A DNA stretch of 7,283 nt. It comes from an uncultured Eubacteriales bacterium (GTDB taxonomy: Bacteria > Bacillota > Clostridia > Christensenellales > Aristaeellaceae). Position 1 is the first letter of the stretch; every line of letters starts with the position of its first letter. The stretch spans positions 1 to 7,283 of the forward strand of contig USCW01000077.1 in NCBI GenBank assembly GCA_900553315.1, written 5' to 3'. This document shows, in pieces, positions 1-6,004 of the stretch. The notes beneath the pieces were generated by a model that ran no database searches, had not been told where the DNA came from, and was given only the letters and a program-made list of their open reading frames with translations. Position numbers and translations under genes: made by a program.

Positions 1-35
1 GGGGAGGGGCTTCTCTATAGAGAAGCCGCCTCCCC
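1..35. repeat. Foldback repeat downstream of asparaginase gene
   Basis: The sequence forms a long hairpin. Inner arms GGCTTCTC (8-15) and GAGAAGCC (20-27) flank a TATA loop. Outer arms GGGGAGG (1-7) and CCTCCCC (29-35) pair with G28 bulged. It lies 11 nt beyond the asparaginase stop codon, so it could act as a 3'-end hairpin for that transcript, but no clear U-tract is visible inside the window. A hairpin with the same layout (G-rich outer arm, GGCTT..CT inner arm) lies at 7230-7271, which suggests a dispersed intergenic repeat family rather than a plain terminator. The element may extend beyond the window edge. Confidence 0.6.
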
Positions 36-46
36 CGGAGTACCCC

Positions 47-1018
47 TTACTCTCGTACCTCCCCGCATAGATTCTCGCTTAGCAGCTCGGCGGGGCGGGG
101 CTGGGTGAGGGCCCACATGAGCTTGGTGACGGCGGCCTCGGTCGTCATGTCTTGACCGGAGATCACGTCGGCGGAGAGAAGCTGGTTGCCGACCTCGTAA
201 ATGGAGAGATCGGCTTTTTCGTACATGCATTGGGTCACAACGAGGATCAGAATGCCGTGGCGGCGAAGCTCCTTGAGCTTCTCCACCAGATTGCGCCGAA
301 TGTAGTGCAGCCCGCCCAGCCCAAAGGCCTCAATCACCAGCCCGCGATAACCGTTCGCCAGCACGTAGTCCAGCACGCTGGGGTGAGTGCCGGGAATCAG
401 CTTCAGCAGAAACACCCGACTGTCCATGGACGCACGTAGCTGATAGGGCCGGCCGATCTTCTGCGGTCGCAGAAAATGCACGCCCTCGCTGTCGATGATG
501 CCGCTGAGACTGCGATTCACGCTGTCAAACGCGTCAAAGCTGGTCGTGCGCGTCTTGACCGCCCGCGTACCTAAGATCAGCTTGCGGTTGAAGCAGACAT
601 ACGTCCCCGGCACGCCCTGCATGGCCGCCTCAATGGCGCAGGAAAGATTGCTCTCCGCGTCGGACAGCGGCGCTCCCAGCGGAAGCTGACTGCCGGTGAG
701 AATCACGGGCTTTTTCTGTCCCAGCAGCATAAAGCTCAGCGCTGCGGCGGTATAGCCCATGGTGTCCGTGCCGTGCGTGACCACCACGCCGTCGCAGTCC
801 TGAAAGGACTGGTCAATGGCACGGGCCAGCTGCGCCCATTCCTCGGGCTGGATATTACTGGAATCCATTGAAAATACGTCCCGGCTCACCAGCTCTACGT
901 CCCGCGACATGGGGATGCCGCGAATCAGTTCCGCCCCTGTCAGGGCGGGGGTCAGGCCGTGTTCCGTCTGGCGGCAGGCAATGGTGCCGCCAGTAGCGAG
1001 AAGCGCAATGCGCGTCAT
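47..1018 (-). CDS. ansA: Type I L-asparaginase (cytoplasmic)
   Basis: Hydrolyses L-asparagine to aspartate and ammonia. The protein is 323 aa, close to the usual 325-340 for the type I (AnsA) family, and has no signal peptide, so it is probably cytosolic. From the chosen start, the first catalytic loop ATGGTIA is at residues 8-14, the second, THGTDTMGYTA, at about 81-91 (second nucleophile region Thr84-Asp85), and the conserved lysine of the RAVKTRT segment at 155. Together these supply the Thr-Thr-Asp-Lys centre. SSNIQPEEW and the C-terminal MTTEAAVTKLMWAL are also typical. A start at 1024 is possible, but GGAGGA would directly abut that ATG. The ATG at 1018 has GGAGG at 7 nt spacing and gives MTRIALLATGGTIA, so I prefer it. 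The gene is divergent from the transporter and appears to be monocistronic within the window. Confidence 0.95.
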   Translation of the reverse strand: MTRIALLATGGTIACRQTEHGLTPALTGAELIRGIPMSRDVELVSRDVFSMDSSNIQPEEWAQLARAIDQSFQDCDGVVVTHGTDTMGYTAAALSFMLLGQKKPVILTGSQLPLGAPLSDAESNLSCAIEAAMQGVPGTYVCFNRKLILGTRAVKTRTTSFDAFDSVNRSLSGIIDSEGVHFLRPQKIGRPYQLRASMDSRVFLLKLIPGTHPSVLDYVLANGYRGLVIEAFGLGGLHYIRRNLVEKLKELRRHGILILVVTQCMYEKADLSIYEVGNQLLSADVISGQDMTTEAAVTKLMWALTQPRPAELLSENLCGEVRE

Positions 1019-1049
1019 GTGCATTCCTCCATTTGTAAAACCGTCCTAC

Positions 1050-1079
1050 ATTTTATCATGCTTGCGCCCGGAATGCAAA
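1050..1079 (-). promoter_or_regulatory. Candidate promoter for asparaginase
   Basis: Reading the minus strand, TTTGCA (1079-1074) is followed after 18 nt by TAAAAT (1055-1050). The -10 is preceded by TGA, giving an extended -10 (TGATAAAAT). Transcription would start near 1043, leaving a leader of about 25 nt before the ATG at 1018. The -10 is good and the -35 weak (4 of 6), so this is a prediction. It overlaps the candidate plus-strand promoter of the transporter. Confidence 0.4.
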
Positions 1080-1090
1080 GGTGCTACAAT
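1062..1090 (+). promoter_or_regulatory. Candidate promoter for the MFS gene leader
   Basis: TTGCGC (1062-1067), a 17-nt spacer and TACAAT (1085-1090). The -10 matches the consensus at 5 of 6 positions and the -35 at 3 of 6, with ideal spacing. A start near 1097 would place the first hairpin of the downstream array (1101-1130) at the very 5' end of the transcript, giving a leader of about 270 nt before the transporter start codon. Confidence 0.4.
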
Positions 1091-1100
1091 ATTTTAGAGG

Positions 1101-1255
1101 TCGTAAAAAGGACTGCGGTCCTTTTTACGAGTGGGGTTTTCCAATTTGTGCCGACCAGAGGTCGTCCCAAATTGCAAGGAAACGATTTTGCGGGGCAAAA
1201 TCGTATACCCGCGAACCCGGCGGAGCCGGGTTACACGATTTGCAGTCCTGCGGAC
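1101..1255 (+). other. Array of consecutive hairpins in transporter leader
   Basis: Within the 350-bp gap between asparaginase and the transporter, inverted repeats follow one another almost without spacing. (1) TCGTAAAAAGGAC 1101-1113 with GTCCTTTTTACGA 1118-1130, a perfect 13-bp stem with loop TGCG. (2) CAATTTG 1142-1148 with CAAATTG 1168-1174, enclosing CGACC 1152-1156 with GGTCG 1160-1164. (3) ACGATTTTG 1182-1190 with CAAAATCGT 1196-1204, loop CGGGG. (4) AACCCGGC 1214-1221 with GCCGGGTT 1225-1232, loop GGA. (5) GTCC 1245-1248 with GGAC 1252-1255. There is no convincing ORF or ribosome binding site here. It may be a structured leader RNA, a small RNA or a composite of intergenic repeats. 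I do not recognise a known RNA family. The rest of the gap, 1256-1355, shows nothing clear. Confidence 0.5.
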
Positions 1256-1368
1256 GGCGAGCTGTGTGGGCTGTGGAGTTTATTTTGTTTTGCGGGTCAT
1301 AAAATGCGAATGAAGCAGGCTTGCTGTAGGGCTTGTGGAAAATTTAGATTTATTTGGGGGAAATCATC

Positions 1369-2676
1369 GTGAAGCTGAATACCAAACGCACCTGTCTGGT
1401 GGGTCTGGCCTTCCTGTCCATCTGCGCTTTCTGGAATCTCTATGATTTTGTGATTCCGCTGGTGCTGAAGAACACCTATCATCTGGGGGACACATGGTCG
1501 GGTGTGGTTATGGCCATGGACAACGTTCTGGCGCTGTTCCTGCTGCCGGTGTTCGGCGCCTTGTCTGATAAGGCCAATACCCGCGTCGGGCGGCGGATGC
1601 CCTTCATTCTGGGCGGAACGGCGGCGGCCGCGGCGCTGATGCTGGCATTGCCCATTGTCATTCGGGACGGTACACTGCCGGTGTTCCTCGTCTGCCTGGG
1701 ACTGCTGCTGGTGGCTATGGGCACCTATCGCTCCCCGGCGGTGGCGCTGATGCCGGACGTGACTCCTAAGCCTCTGCGCTCCAAGGGCAACGCCATCATT
1801 AACCTGATGGGTGCGGTGGGCGGCGTGTTCGCCCTGCTGCTCATTAAGGTGGCGGTGGTGCGCACGGAACTGCCGGACGGCACCGTGGCTTCGGACTATA
1901 CTTACTTGTTCGTGGGCGTGGCGGCGCTGATGGTGGTCTGCGCTTTTGTGCTGTGGCGCACGGTGAACGAACGCGCCTGTGTGGCGGAGATGGAGGCCAT
2001 GAACTATGGCGTGGATCCCAGCGAGGAGACCGTCACCACCACCGACGCGGACGGCAAGAAGAAGCTGCATCCTGCGGCGCTGCGGTCGCTGATTTTCATC
2101 CTCTGCTCCGTGGCTTTCTGGTTCATGGGCTACAACGCCGTGACCTCCGCCTTCAGCAAGTACGCCACCACCGTGTGGGGCGTGAGCGAGGGCGCCGCCG
2201 CCAACTGTCTGCTGGTGGCGACGGTGGGCGCGATCGTGTCCTACTGGCCTGTGGGTCAGCTTTCCAGCAAGATCGGCCGCAAGAAGATGATCCTGTGCGG
2301 CGTGACGCTGCTGGCAGCGTGCTTCCTCGTGTCGGGACTGATGAAGGAAATGACCGCTCTGATGTATGTGGGCTTTGCGCTGGTGGGTCTGGCGTGGGCC
2401 TCCATCAACGTAAACAGCTTCCCCATGGTGGTGGAGCTGGCGCAGGGCTCGGATACGGGCAAGTATACGGGCTACTATTACACCTTCTCCATGGCGGCGC
2501 AGACGCTCACGCCCATCCTCTCCGGCTATCTGCTGGAGCATGTGGGCTACCACACCCTGTTCCCCTATGCGGCGGGGATGGTGGCGCTGTCCTTTGTGAC
2601 CATGTGCTTTGTGCATCACGGCGACAGCAAGCCCGCGCCGAAGAAGGGCTTGGAAGCGCTGGATGTTGATGATTAA
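1369..2676 (+). CDS. MFS transporter, GPH/SLC45-like (sugar:cation symporter type)
   Basis: A 12-TM major facilitator, 435 aa. Hydrophobic segments lie at about 9-30, 45-65, 77-97, 103-125, 143-163, 176-196, 239-262, 275-295, 307-325, 330-349, 365-390 and 396-416. The loop between helices 2 and 3 carries GALSDKANTRVGRRMPFILGG (63-83), the SD..T..GRR.PFI signature seen in GPH/SLC45-type sugar symporters. The pseudo-symmetric GQLSSKIGRKK is at 296-306. A 40-residue polar central loop joins the two six-helix halves. The GTG at 1369 is the likely start, with GGGGGA at 1356-1361 and 7 nt spacing. The in-frame TTG at 1354 would overlap that ribosome binding site. The substrate cannot be read from sequence: a sugar or glycoside is the family expectation. 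The phosphodiesterase gene follows 95 nt later, across a palindromic repeat, and a functional link is unproven. Confidence 0.88.
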   Translation: MKLNTKRTCLVGLAFLSICAFWNLYDFVIPLVLKNTYHLGDTWSGVVMAMDNVLALFLLPVFGALSDKANTRVGRRMPFILGGTAAAAALMLALPIVIRDGTLPVFLVCLGLLLVAMGTYRSPAVALMPDVTPKPLRSKGNAIINLMGAVGGVFALLLIKVAVVRTELPDGTVASDYTYLFVGVAALMVVCAFVLWRTVNERACVAEMEAMNYGVDPSEETVTTTDADGKKKLHPAALRSLIFILCSVAFWFMGYNAVTSAFSKYATTVWGVSEGAAANCLLVATVGAIVSYWPVGQLSSKIGRKKMILCGVTLLAACFLVSGLMKEMTALMYVGFALVGLAWASINVNSFPMVVELAQGSDTGKYTGYYYTFSMAAQTLTPILSGYLLEHVGYHTLFPYAAGMVALSFVTMCFVHHGDSKPAPKKGLEALDVDD

Positions 2677-2679
2677 GGC

Positions 2680-2742
2680 TTAAGGCAATACCGCACAATT
2701 CATTCGCCATCGCACCAACTCATTTGTGCGGTGTTGCCTTGA
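2680..2742. repeat. Short MITE-like palindromic repeat, copy 1
   Basis: Terminal arms AAGGCAATACCGCACAA (2682-2698) and TTGTGCGGTGTTGCCTT (2724-2740) pair over 17 positions, the only non-Watson-Crick pair being a G-U wobble. Pairing can continue outward for several bases into both flanks. The loop is 25 nt. Bases 2701-2740 match 3814-3853 of copy 2 with a single difference (G2733 versus A3846). This copy looks like an internally deleted form of the longer one. The transporter stop codon lies in a TTAAGGC that is tandemly duplicated at 2673-2679 and 2680-2686. As RNA this is a stable hairpin after the transporter gene, but no U-tract follows. Confidence 0.8.
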
Positions 2743-2771
2743 GCTACAAGAGATAAAGCGAGGGATACATC

Positions 2772-3590
2772 ATGACATGGCTTGGAATTGTGCTGTTGAT
2801 TCTTGTACTGCTGGCGGTGCTGTATGTGGCGCTGGCCTGTCCGCACCTGCCCCGGCGCCCGCTGAACAAGCTGGCAGGGTGGGATTACGCCCATCGTGGC
2901 CTATGGAATGCGGAGCGCCCGGAGAACAGCCTCGCGGCCTTCAAGGCGGCGGTGGATGCGGGCTACGGCATGGAGCTTGACCTGCACCTGACCACGGACA
3001 ACGTGCTGGTGGTGTTCCACGACGACACGCTGGATCGCATGTGCGGCGTGAGCGGACGGCCGGAGAACTGCTCGTTGGCGGAGCTTCGCAAGCTGCGCCT
3101 GAAGGGCACGGAGCACGGCATCCCCACCTTTGACGAGGTGCTGGAGGTCGTGGACGGCAAAGCGCCGATGATCGTGGAGCTGAAGGCGGATAAGCGGCTG
3201 GACGAGCTGTGCAGCCATGCGCGGGCACGCCTGCAGGCCTACGACGGGCCTTACTGCATCGAGAGCTTTCATCCGCTGGCGGTGCGCTGGTTCCGCAAGA
3301 ACGCCCCGGAGGTCATTCGCGGTCAGCTGGCTTACGGTCTGCATCTCAATCAAAAGGGCAAGAAGATTCACATGCTGGACGTGTTCATTGCCTCGCTGAT
3401 CGGCAACGCGCTGGGCCGTCCGGACTTTATCGCTTATGATGAAGCCTCCGATCAGAACCTGCCCATGGGGCTGATGCGGCTGCTGCGGCCCACGCTGGTG
3501 GCGTGGACGGTGCGCTCGCCCGAACGCATGAAGCAGCTGCGAAAAACCTATGATCTTCAAATCTTTGAGGGCTTTCTGCCGAAAGATTGA
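2772..3590 (+). CDS. Membrane-anchored glycerophosphodiester phosphodiesterase
   Basis: GDPD-family enzyme expected to cleave glycerophosphodiesters to sn-glycerol 3-phosphate and an alcohol, in a metal-dependent TIM barrel. It is 272 aa. An N-terminal hydrophobic helix (about 4-23) anchors it to the membrane, with the barrel starting near residue 37. Family motifs are intact: AHRG (His41, Arg42), RPENSLAAF (49-57), MELDLHLTTD (Glu68, Asp70) and VVFHDDTLDR (His83) in the catalytic face, VELKAD (Glu136, Lys138), and AWTVRSP near 244-250. The ATG has GAGGG at 2760-2764 with 7 nt spacing. It lies downstream of the transporter and may be cotranscribed if the intervening hairpin is read through. 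The last codons overlap the -35 box of the greA promoter. Likely role: turnover of phospholipid headgroups or lipoteichoic-acid-type glycerophosphates, inferred from family only. Confidence 0.93.
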   Translation: MTWLGIVLLILVLLAVLYVALACPHLPRRPLNKLAGWDYAHRGLWNAERPENSLAAFKAAVDAGYGMELDLHLTTDNVLVVFHDDTLDRMCGVSGRPENCSLAELRKLRLKGTEHGIPTFDEVLEVVDGKAPMIVELKADKRLDELCSHARARLQAYDGPYCIESFHPLAVRWFRKNAPEVIRGQLAYGLHLNQKGKKIHMLDVFIASLIGNALGRPDFIAYDEASDQNLPMGLMRLLRPTLVAWTVRSPERMKQLRKTYDLQIFEGFLPKD

Positions 3591-3615
3591 CAAGCGGCGG
3601 CAAATCCAGTATAAT
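3587..3615 (+). promoter_or_regulatory. Perfect-consensus sigma-A-type promoter for greA-lysS
   Basis: TTGACA (3587-3592), a 17-nt spacer, and TATAAT (3610-3615): all 12 hexamer bases and the spacing match the housekeeping consensus. The -35 box contains the phosphodiesterase stop codon (TGA 3588-3590). Transcription should start near 3622, giving a leader of roughly 270 nt before greA. Confidence 0.85.
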
Positions 3616-3642
3616 GCCATGCTGTCAAGGTTTTTGAACGCC

Positions 3643-3686
3643 GGGATGCACCGCCGTCCGCTGGGACAATGGGGGTGCATCTTTCT
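3643..3686 (+). other. Terminator-like hairpin in greA leader
   Basis: GATGCACC (3645-3652) pairs with GGTGCATC (3674-3681), and inside it GTCC (3656-3659) pairs with GGAC (3664-3667). TTTCT follows directly. It is either a weak terminator for the upstream phosphodiesterase transcript or an attenuator-like element, because it lies downstream of the consensus promoter at 3587-3615 and must be passed to reach greA. Confidence 0.45.
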
Positions 3687-3687
3687 A

Positions 3688-3855
3688 TTAAGGCACTACC
3701 GCACAATTCGTCGGCAGCGCTGGCGATGCCTTTTCTGCCATCTGCTTCTTGCAGAAATCTCGATTTACCTCCAGTAAACCTTCGATTTCTGCAATCGCAT
3801 CTGACAAAAAATGCATTCGCCATCGCACCAACTCATTTGTGCGGTATTGCCTTAA
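3688..3855. repeat. MITE-like palindromic repeat, copy 2 (long form)
   Basis: A 168-bp element bounded by TTAAGGC and GCCTTAA. Terminal arms AAGGCACTACCGCACAA (3690-3706) and TTGTGCGGTATTGCCTT (3837-3853) pair with one mismatch. Interior pairings continue the foldback: GGCGATGC (3722-3729) with GCATTCGCC (3813-3821, one bulge), GCAGAAATC (3751-3759) with GATTTCTGC (3784-3792), and TTTAC (3764-3768) with GTAAA (3774-3778). The right 40 nt match copy 1 at 39 of 40 positions. There is no ORF for a transposase, so if mobile it is non-autonomous. TTAA at both ends would fit a TTAA target, but a duplication cannot be told apart from the arms. It sits between the greA promoter and its ribosome binding site. 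Confidence 0.8.
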
Positions 3856-3889
3856 ACCCTGTAAACCCCGTGTGAAAGGAGTCTTATCC

Positions 3890-4369
3890 ATGGCTGAGAA
3901 TCAAAAGACCGTGCTGACGGAGGAGGGCCTGAAAAAGCTGGAGGCCCAGCTGGACTACCTCATTTCCGTTCGCCGCAATGAAGTTTCCGAACAGATCGCC
4001 GTGGCTCGCGGCTTCGGCGACCTGAGTGAAAACGCCGAATACGACGAAGCCAAGAAGGAACAGGCCAAGGTGGAGGAGGAGATCGTCCGCCTGACCAACA
4101 CCATCCGCACCGCCGTCGTGGTGGCGGACAGCGATATTTCCACCGAGAAGGTCTCCGTGGGCACCACCGTCCGGGTGAAGGACGTGGACACCGGCGACGA
4201 GGATGAGTACGCCATCGTGGGTGCGAACGAGTCCGATCCCTATGAGAATAAGATCTCCAATGAGAGCCCCGTGGGCGCGGGTCTGCTGGGCGCGAAGAAG
4301 GGTCAAATCGTGACCATCGAGATCCCCGCGGGCGAGCTGCACTACGAGGTGCTGGAGATCAAGCGCTGA
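3890..4369 (+). CDS. greA: Transcription elongation factor GreA
   Basis: Binds the RNA polymerase secondary channel and stimulates cleavage of backtracked transcripts so stalled elongation complexes can resume. The 159-aa length is standard. The N-terminal antiparallel coiled coil spans about 5-75. Its tip carries ARGFGDLSENAEYDEAKKEQ (39-58), with the acidic pair Asp44 and Glu47 that coordinates catalytic magnesium in the family. The C-terminal FKBP-like domain (about 80-159) contains SPVGAGLLGAKKGQIVTIEIPAG (126-148). The ATG has AAAGGAG at 3875-3881 with 8 nt spacing. The frame stays open upstream into the repeat element, but that extension has no family support. Expressed from the consensus promoter at 3587-3615 and followed 72 nt later by lysS, very probably as one operon. 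Confidence 0.97.
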   Translation: MAENQKTVLTEEGLKKLEAQLDYLISVRRNEVSEQIAVARGFGDLSENAEYDEAKKEQAKVEEEIVRLTNTIRTAVVVADSDISTEKVSVGTTVRVKDVDTGDEDEYAIVGANESDPYENKISNESPVGAGLLGAKKGQIVTIEIPAGELHYEVLEIKR

Positions 4370-4396
4370 CGCGCCGCCGCATACGATCAACGCTGC

Positions 4397-4418
4397 GCTG
4401 TCCCTTTGAAGGGGCGGC
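4397..4418 (+). other. Small hairpin between greA and lysS
   Basis: Bases 4397-4405 and 4410-4418 can form a 9-bp stem with two G-U pairs and a TTGA loop. Only three T residues follow, so full termination is unlikely. It could trim expression of lysS relative to greA or stabilise a processed end. The lysS ribosome binding site lies just downstream. Confidence 0.3.
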
Positions 4419-4441
4419 TTTCACAGAAAGGATAAAGAAAC

Positions 4442-5926
4442 ATGGCCGAGATGGAAAACGCCAGCACCCTGAACCTCTCCGAGCAGGAGCAGATTCGCCG
4501 TCAGAAGCTGGCCGCGCTGGTGGAAGCCGGGCAGAACCCCTATGAGATCACCCGCTACGACGTGACCCACCATTCCACGGAAATTGTGAACAATTATGAC
4601 GCGCTGGAGGGTCAGACGGTTTCCATCGCGGGCCGCATGACCAGCCGCCGCATCATGGGCAAGGCCTCCTTCGCCCATCTGCTGGACGGCGCGGGAGATA
4701 TTCAGATTTATGTGAAGAAGGACGATGTGGGCGAGGAAGCCTACGCGGCCTTTAAGCAGGACGATCTGGGCGACATTCTGGGCGTGAAGGGCATTGTGTT
4801 CAAGACGAAGACCGGTGAGGTTTCCGTCCATGCCCAGAGCGTGACGCTGCTGTGCAAGTCCCTGAAGGTGCTGCCGGAGAAGTATCACGGTCTGGTGGAT
4901 ACTGACCTGCGCTATCGTCAGCGGTATGTGGACATGATCGTGAATCCCGAGGTGCGCGATACCTTCCGCAAGCGCAGCCGCATCATTGCCGCCGTGCGCG
5001 AGTTCCTCGACAGCCGCGGCTATCTCGAGGTGGATACCCCCGTGCTGCAAACGGTGGAGATCGGCGCTTCCGCCCGTCCCTTCCGCACGCACCATAACGC
5101 GCTCGATTTGGAAATGTTCCTGCGTATCGAGACCGAGCTGTACCTGAAGCGGCTGATCGTCGGCGGCTTTGAGCGGGTCTACGAGGTGGGGCGCATTTTC
5201 CGCAATGAGGGCATGGACGCGACGCATAACCCCGAGTTTACCTCCGTGGAGACCTATCAGGCCTATGCGGATTACAAGGAAATCATGGAAATGGTGGAGC
5301 AGCTCTATGAGTTTGTGGCGCAGAAGGCGCTGGGCACCACCGACGTGACTTATCAGGGGCAGGTGATCCACCTGAAGGCGCCGTGGAAGCGCATCACCAT
5401 GGCGGACGCGGTGAAGGAAGCCTGCGGCGTGGACTGGACGGAGTGGCAGAGCGACGAGGAAGCCCGTGCGGTCTGCGACAAGATGGACGTGCATGTGGAG
5501 AAGGAAGCCAAGCGGGGCGACTGTCTGGCGGCGCTGTTTGACGCGTTCGTGGAGGACACGCTTCAGCAGCCCACCTTCATCATGGACTATCCCGTGGAGA
5601 TTTCTCCGCTGGCTAAGCGCAAGCCCGAGGATCCCCGCCTGACGGAGCGCTTCGAGTTCTTCATGACCGGCCACGAGATGGGCAACGCCTTCTCCGAGCT
5701 GAACGACCCCATCGACCAGCGTGCCCGCTTCGAGGCGCAGGTAGCCCAGCGCAAGGCGGAGGGCATCAAGGCCGAGGTGGATGAGGACTTCGTGAATGCG
5801 CTGGAATACGGTATGCCGCCCACGGGCGGTCTGGGCTTCGGTCTGGATCGTATGGTGATGCTGCTCACTGACAGCCCCACCATCCGCGACGTGCTGCTGT
5901 TCCCGACGATGAAACCGATGAAGTAA
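4442..5926 (+). CDS. lysS: Class II lysyl-tRNA synthetase
   Basis: Charges tRNA-Lys with lysine using ATP in the cytosol. 494 aa, typical for bacterial LysRS. The N-terminal OB-fold anticodon-binding domain spans about 55-150 (VSIAGRMTSRRIMGKASF at 60-77). It is followed by the conserved LRYRQRYVDMI (156-166) and the class II core. Motif 1 ends in GYLEVDTPVLQ (193-203), motif 2 is FERVYEVGRIFRNEG (243-257) running into HNPEFT, and motif 3 is GGLGFGLDR (462-470). Lysine-pocket residues known from the E. coli enzymes are conserved as Gly208, Glu232, Glu270, Tyr272, Asn415, Phe417 and Glu419. Unusual for the family, the IPGGA-like segment reads VEIGA (205-209) and RIAPEL reads RIETEL (228-233). 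AAAGGA at 4427-4432 lies 9 nt before the ATG. No T-box or other leader motif is visible upstream; cotranscription with greA is likely. Confidence 0.97.
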   Translation: MAEMENASTLNLSEQEQIRRQKLAALVEAGQNPYEITRYDVTHHSTEIVNNYDALEGQTVSIAGRMTSRRIMGKASFAHLLDGAGDIQIYVKKDDVGEEAYAAFKQDDLGDILGVKGIVFKTKTGEVSVHAQSVTLLCKSLKVLPEKYHGLVDTDLRYRQRYVDMIVNPEVRDTFRKRSRIIAAVREFLDSRGYLEVDTPVLQTVEIGASARPFRTHHNALDLEMFLRIETELYLKRLIVGGFERVYEVGRIFRNEGMDATHNPEFTSVETYQAYADYKEIMEMVEQLYEFVAQKALGTTDVTYQGQVIHLKAPWKRITMADAVKEACGVDWTEWQSDEEARAVCDKMDVHVEKEAKRGDCLAALFDAFVEDTLQQPTFIMDYPVEISPLAKRKPEDPRLTERFEFFMTGHEMGNAFSELNDPIDQRARFEAQVAQRKAEGIKAEVDEDFVNALEYGMPPTGGLGFGLDRMVMLLTDSPTIRDVLLFPTMKPMK

Positions 5927-5933
5927 TCTCTTT

Positions 5934-5977
5934 GGCGGATGCGACGCCCCTGCTTTGGGTGTGCATCTGCCTTTTTT
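5934..5977 (+). terminator. Intrinsic terminator of greA-lysS operon
   Basis: Left arm segments GGC (5934-5936), GATGC (5938-5942) and CCC (5947-5949 region) pair with GGG (5957-5959), GCATC (5963-5967) and GCC (5969-5971). Six T residues follow at 5972-5977. It begins 7 nt after the lysS stop codon, and the U-tract makes this the clearest terminator in the window. Confidence 0.85.
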
Positions 5978-6004
5978 ATACGGATGAAAGGAATTTGTGA
6001 AGCG

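Noticed and set aside
1297..2619. 440-codon minus-strand open frame opposite the MFS gene
   Set aside because: Its composition is His/Gln/Arg-rich without hydrophobic core or motifs, while the plus-strand frame gives a clean 12-TM transporter with family signatures.
2772..3590. Transporter and phosphodiesterase as a dedicated glycerophosphodiester uptake system
   Set aside because: The transporter has GPH/SLC45-like motifs rather than GlpT-type features, and the two genes are separated by a hairpin repeat, so adjacency alone does not support a joint pathway.
3688..3855. T-box or riboswitch upstream of greA-lysS
   Set aside because: The ACCGC in the repeat arms superficially recalls a T-box, but the AGGGTGGNACCGCG antiterminator motif is absent and the same sequence recurs after an unrelated transporter gene, so it is a repeat.
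3749..3889. In-frame upstream extension of GreA by 47 residues
   Set aside because: The extension runs through the palindromic repeat, has no GreA homology, and the ATG at 3890 has a good ribosome binding site and gives the canonical GreA N-terminus.
5939..6004. Upstream in-frame ATG starts for the binding-protein-like gene
   Set aside because: The ATG at 5939 lies inside the lysS terminator stem and the ATG at 5984 lacks a ribosome binding site. The ATG at 6005 leads directly into the basic residues and membrane anchor.
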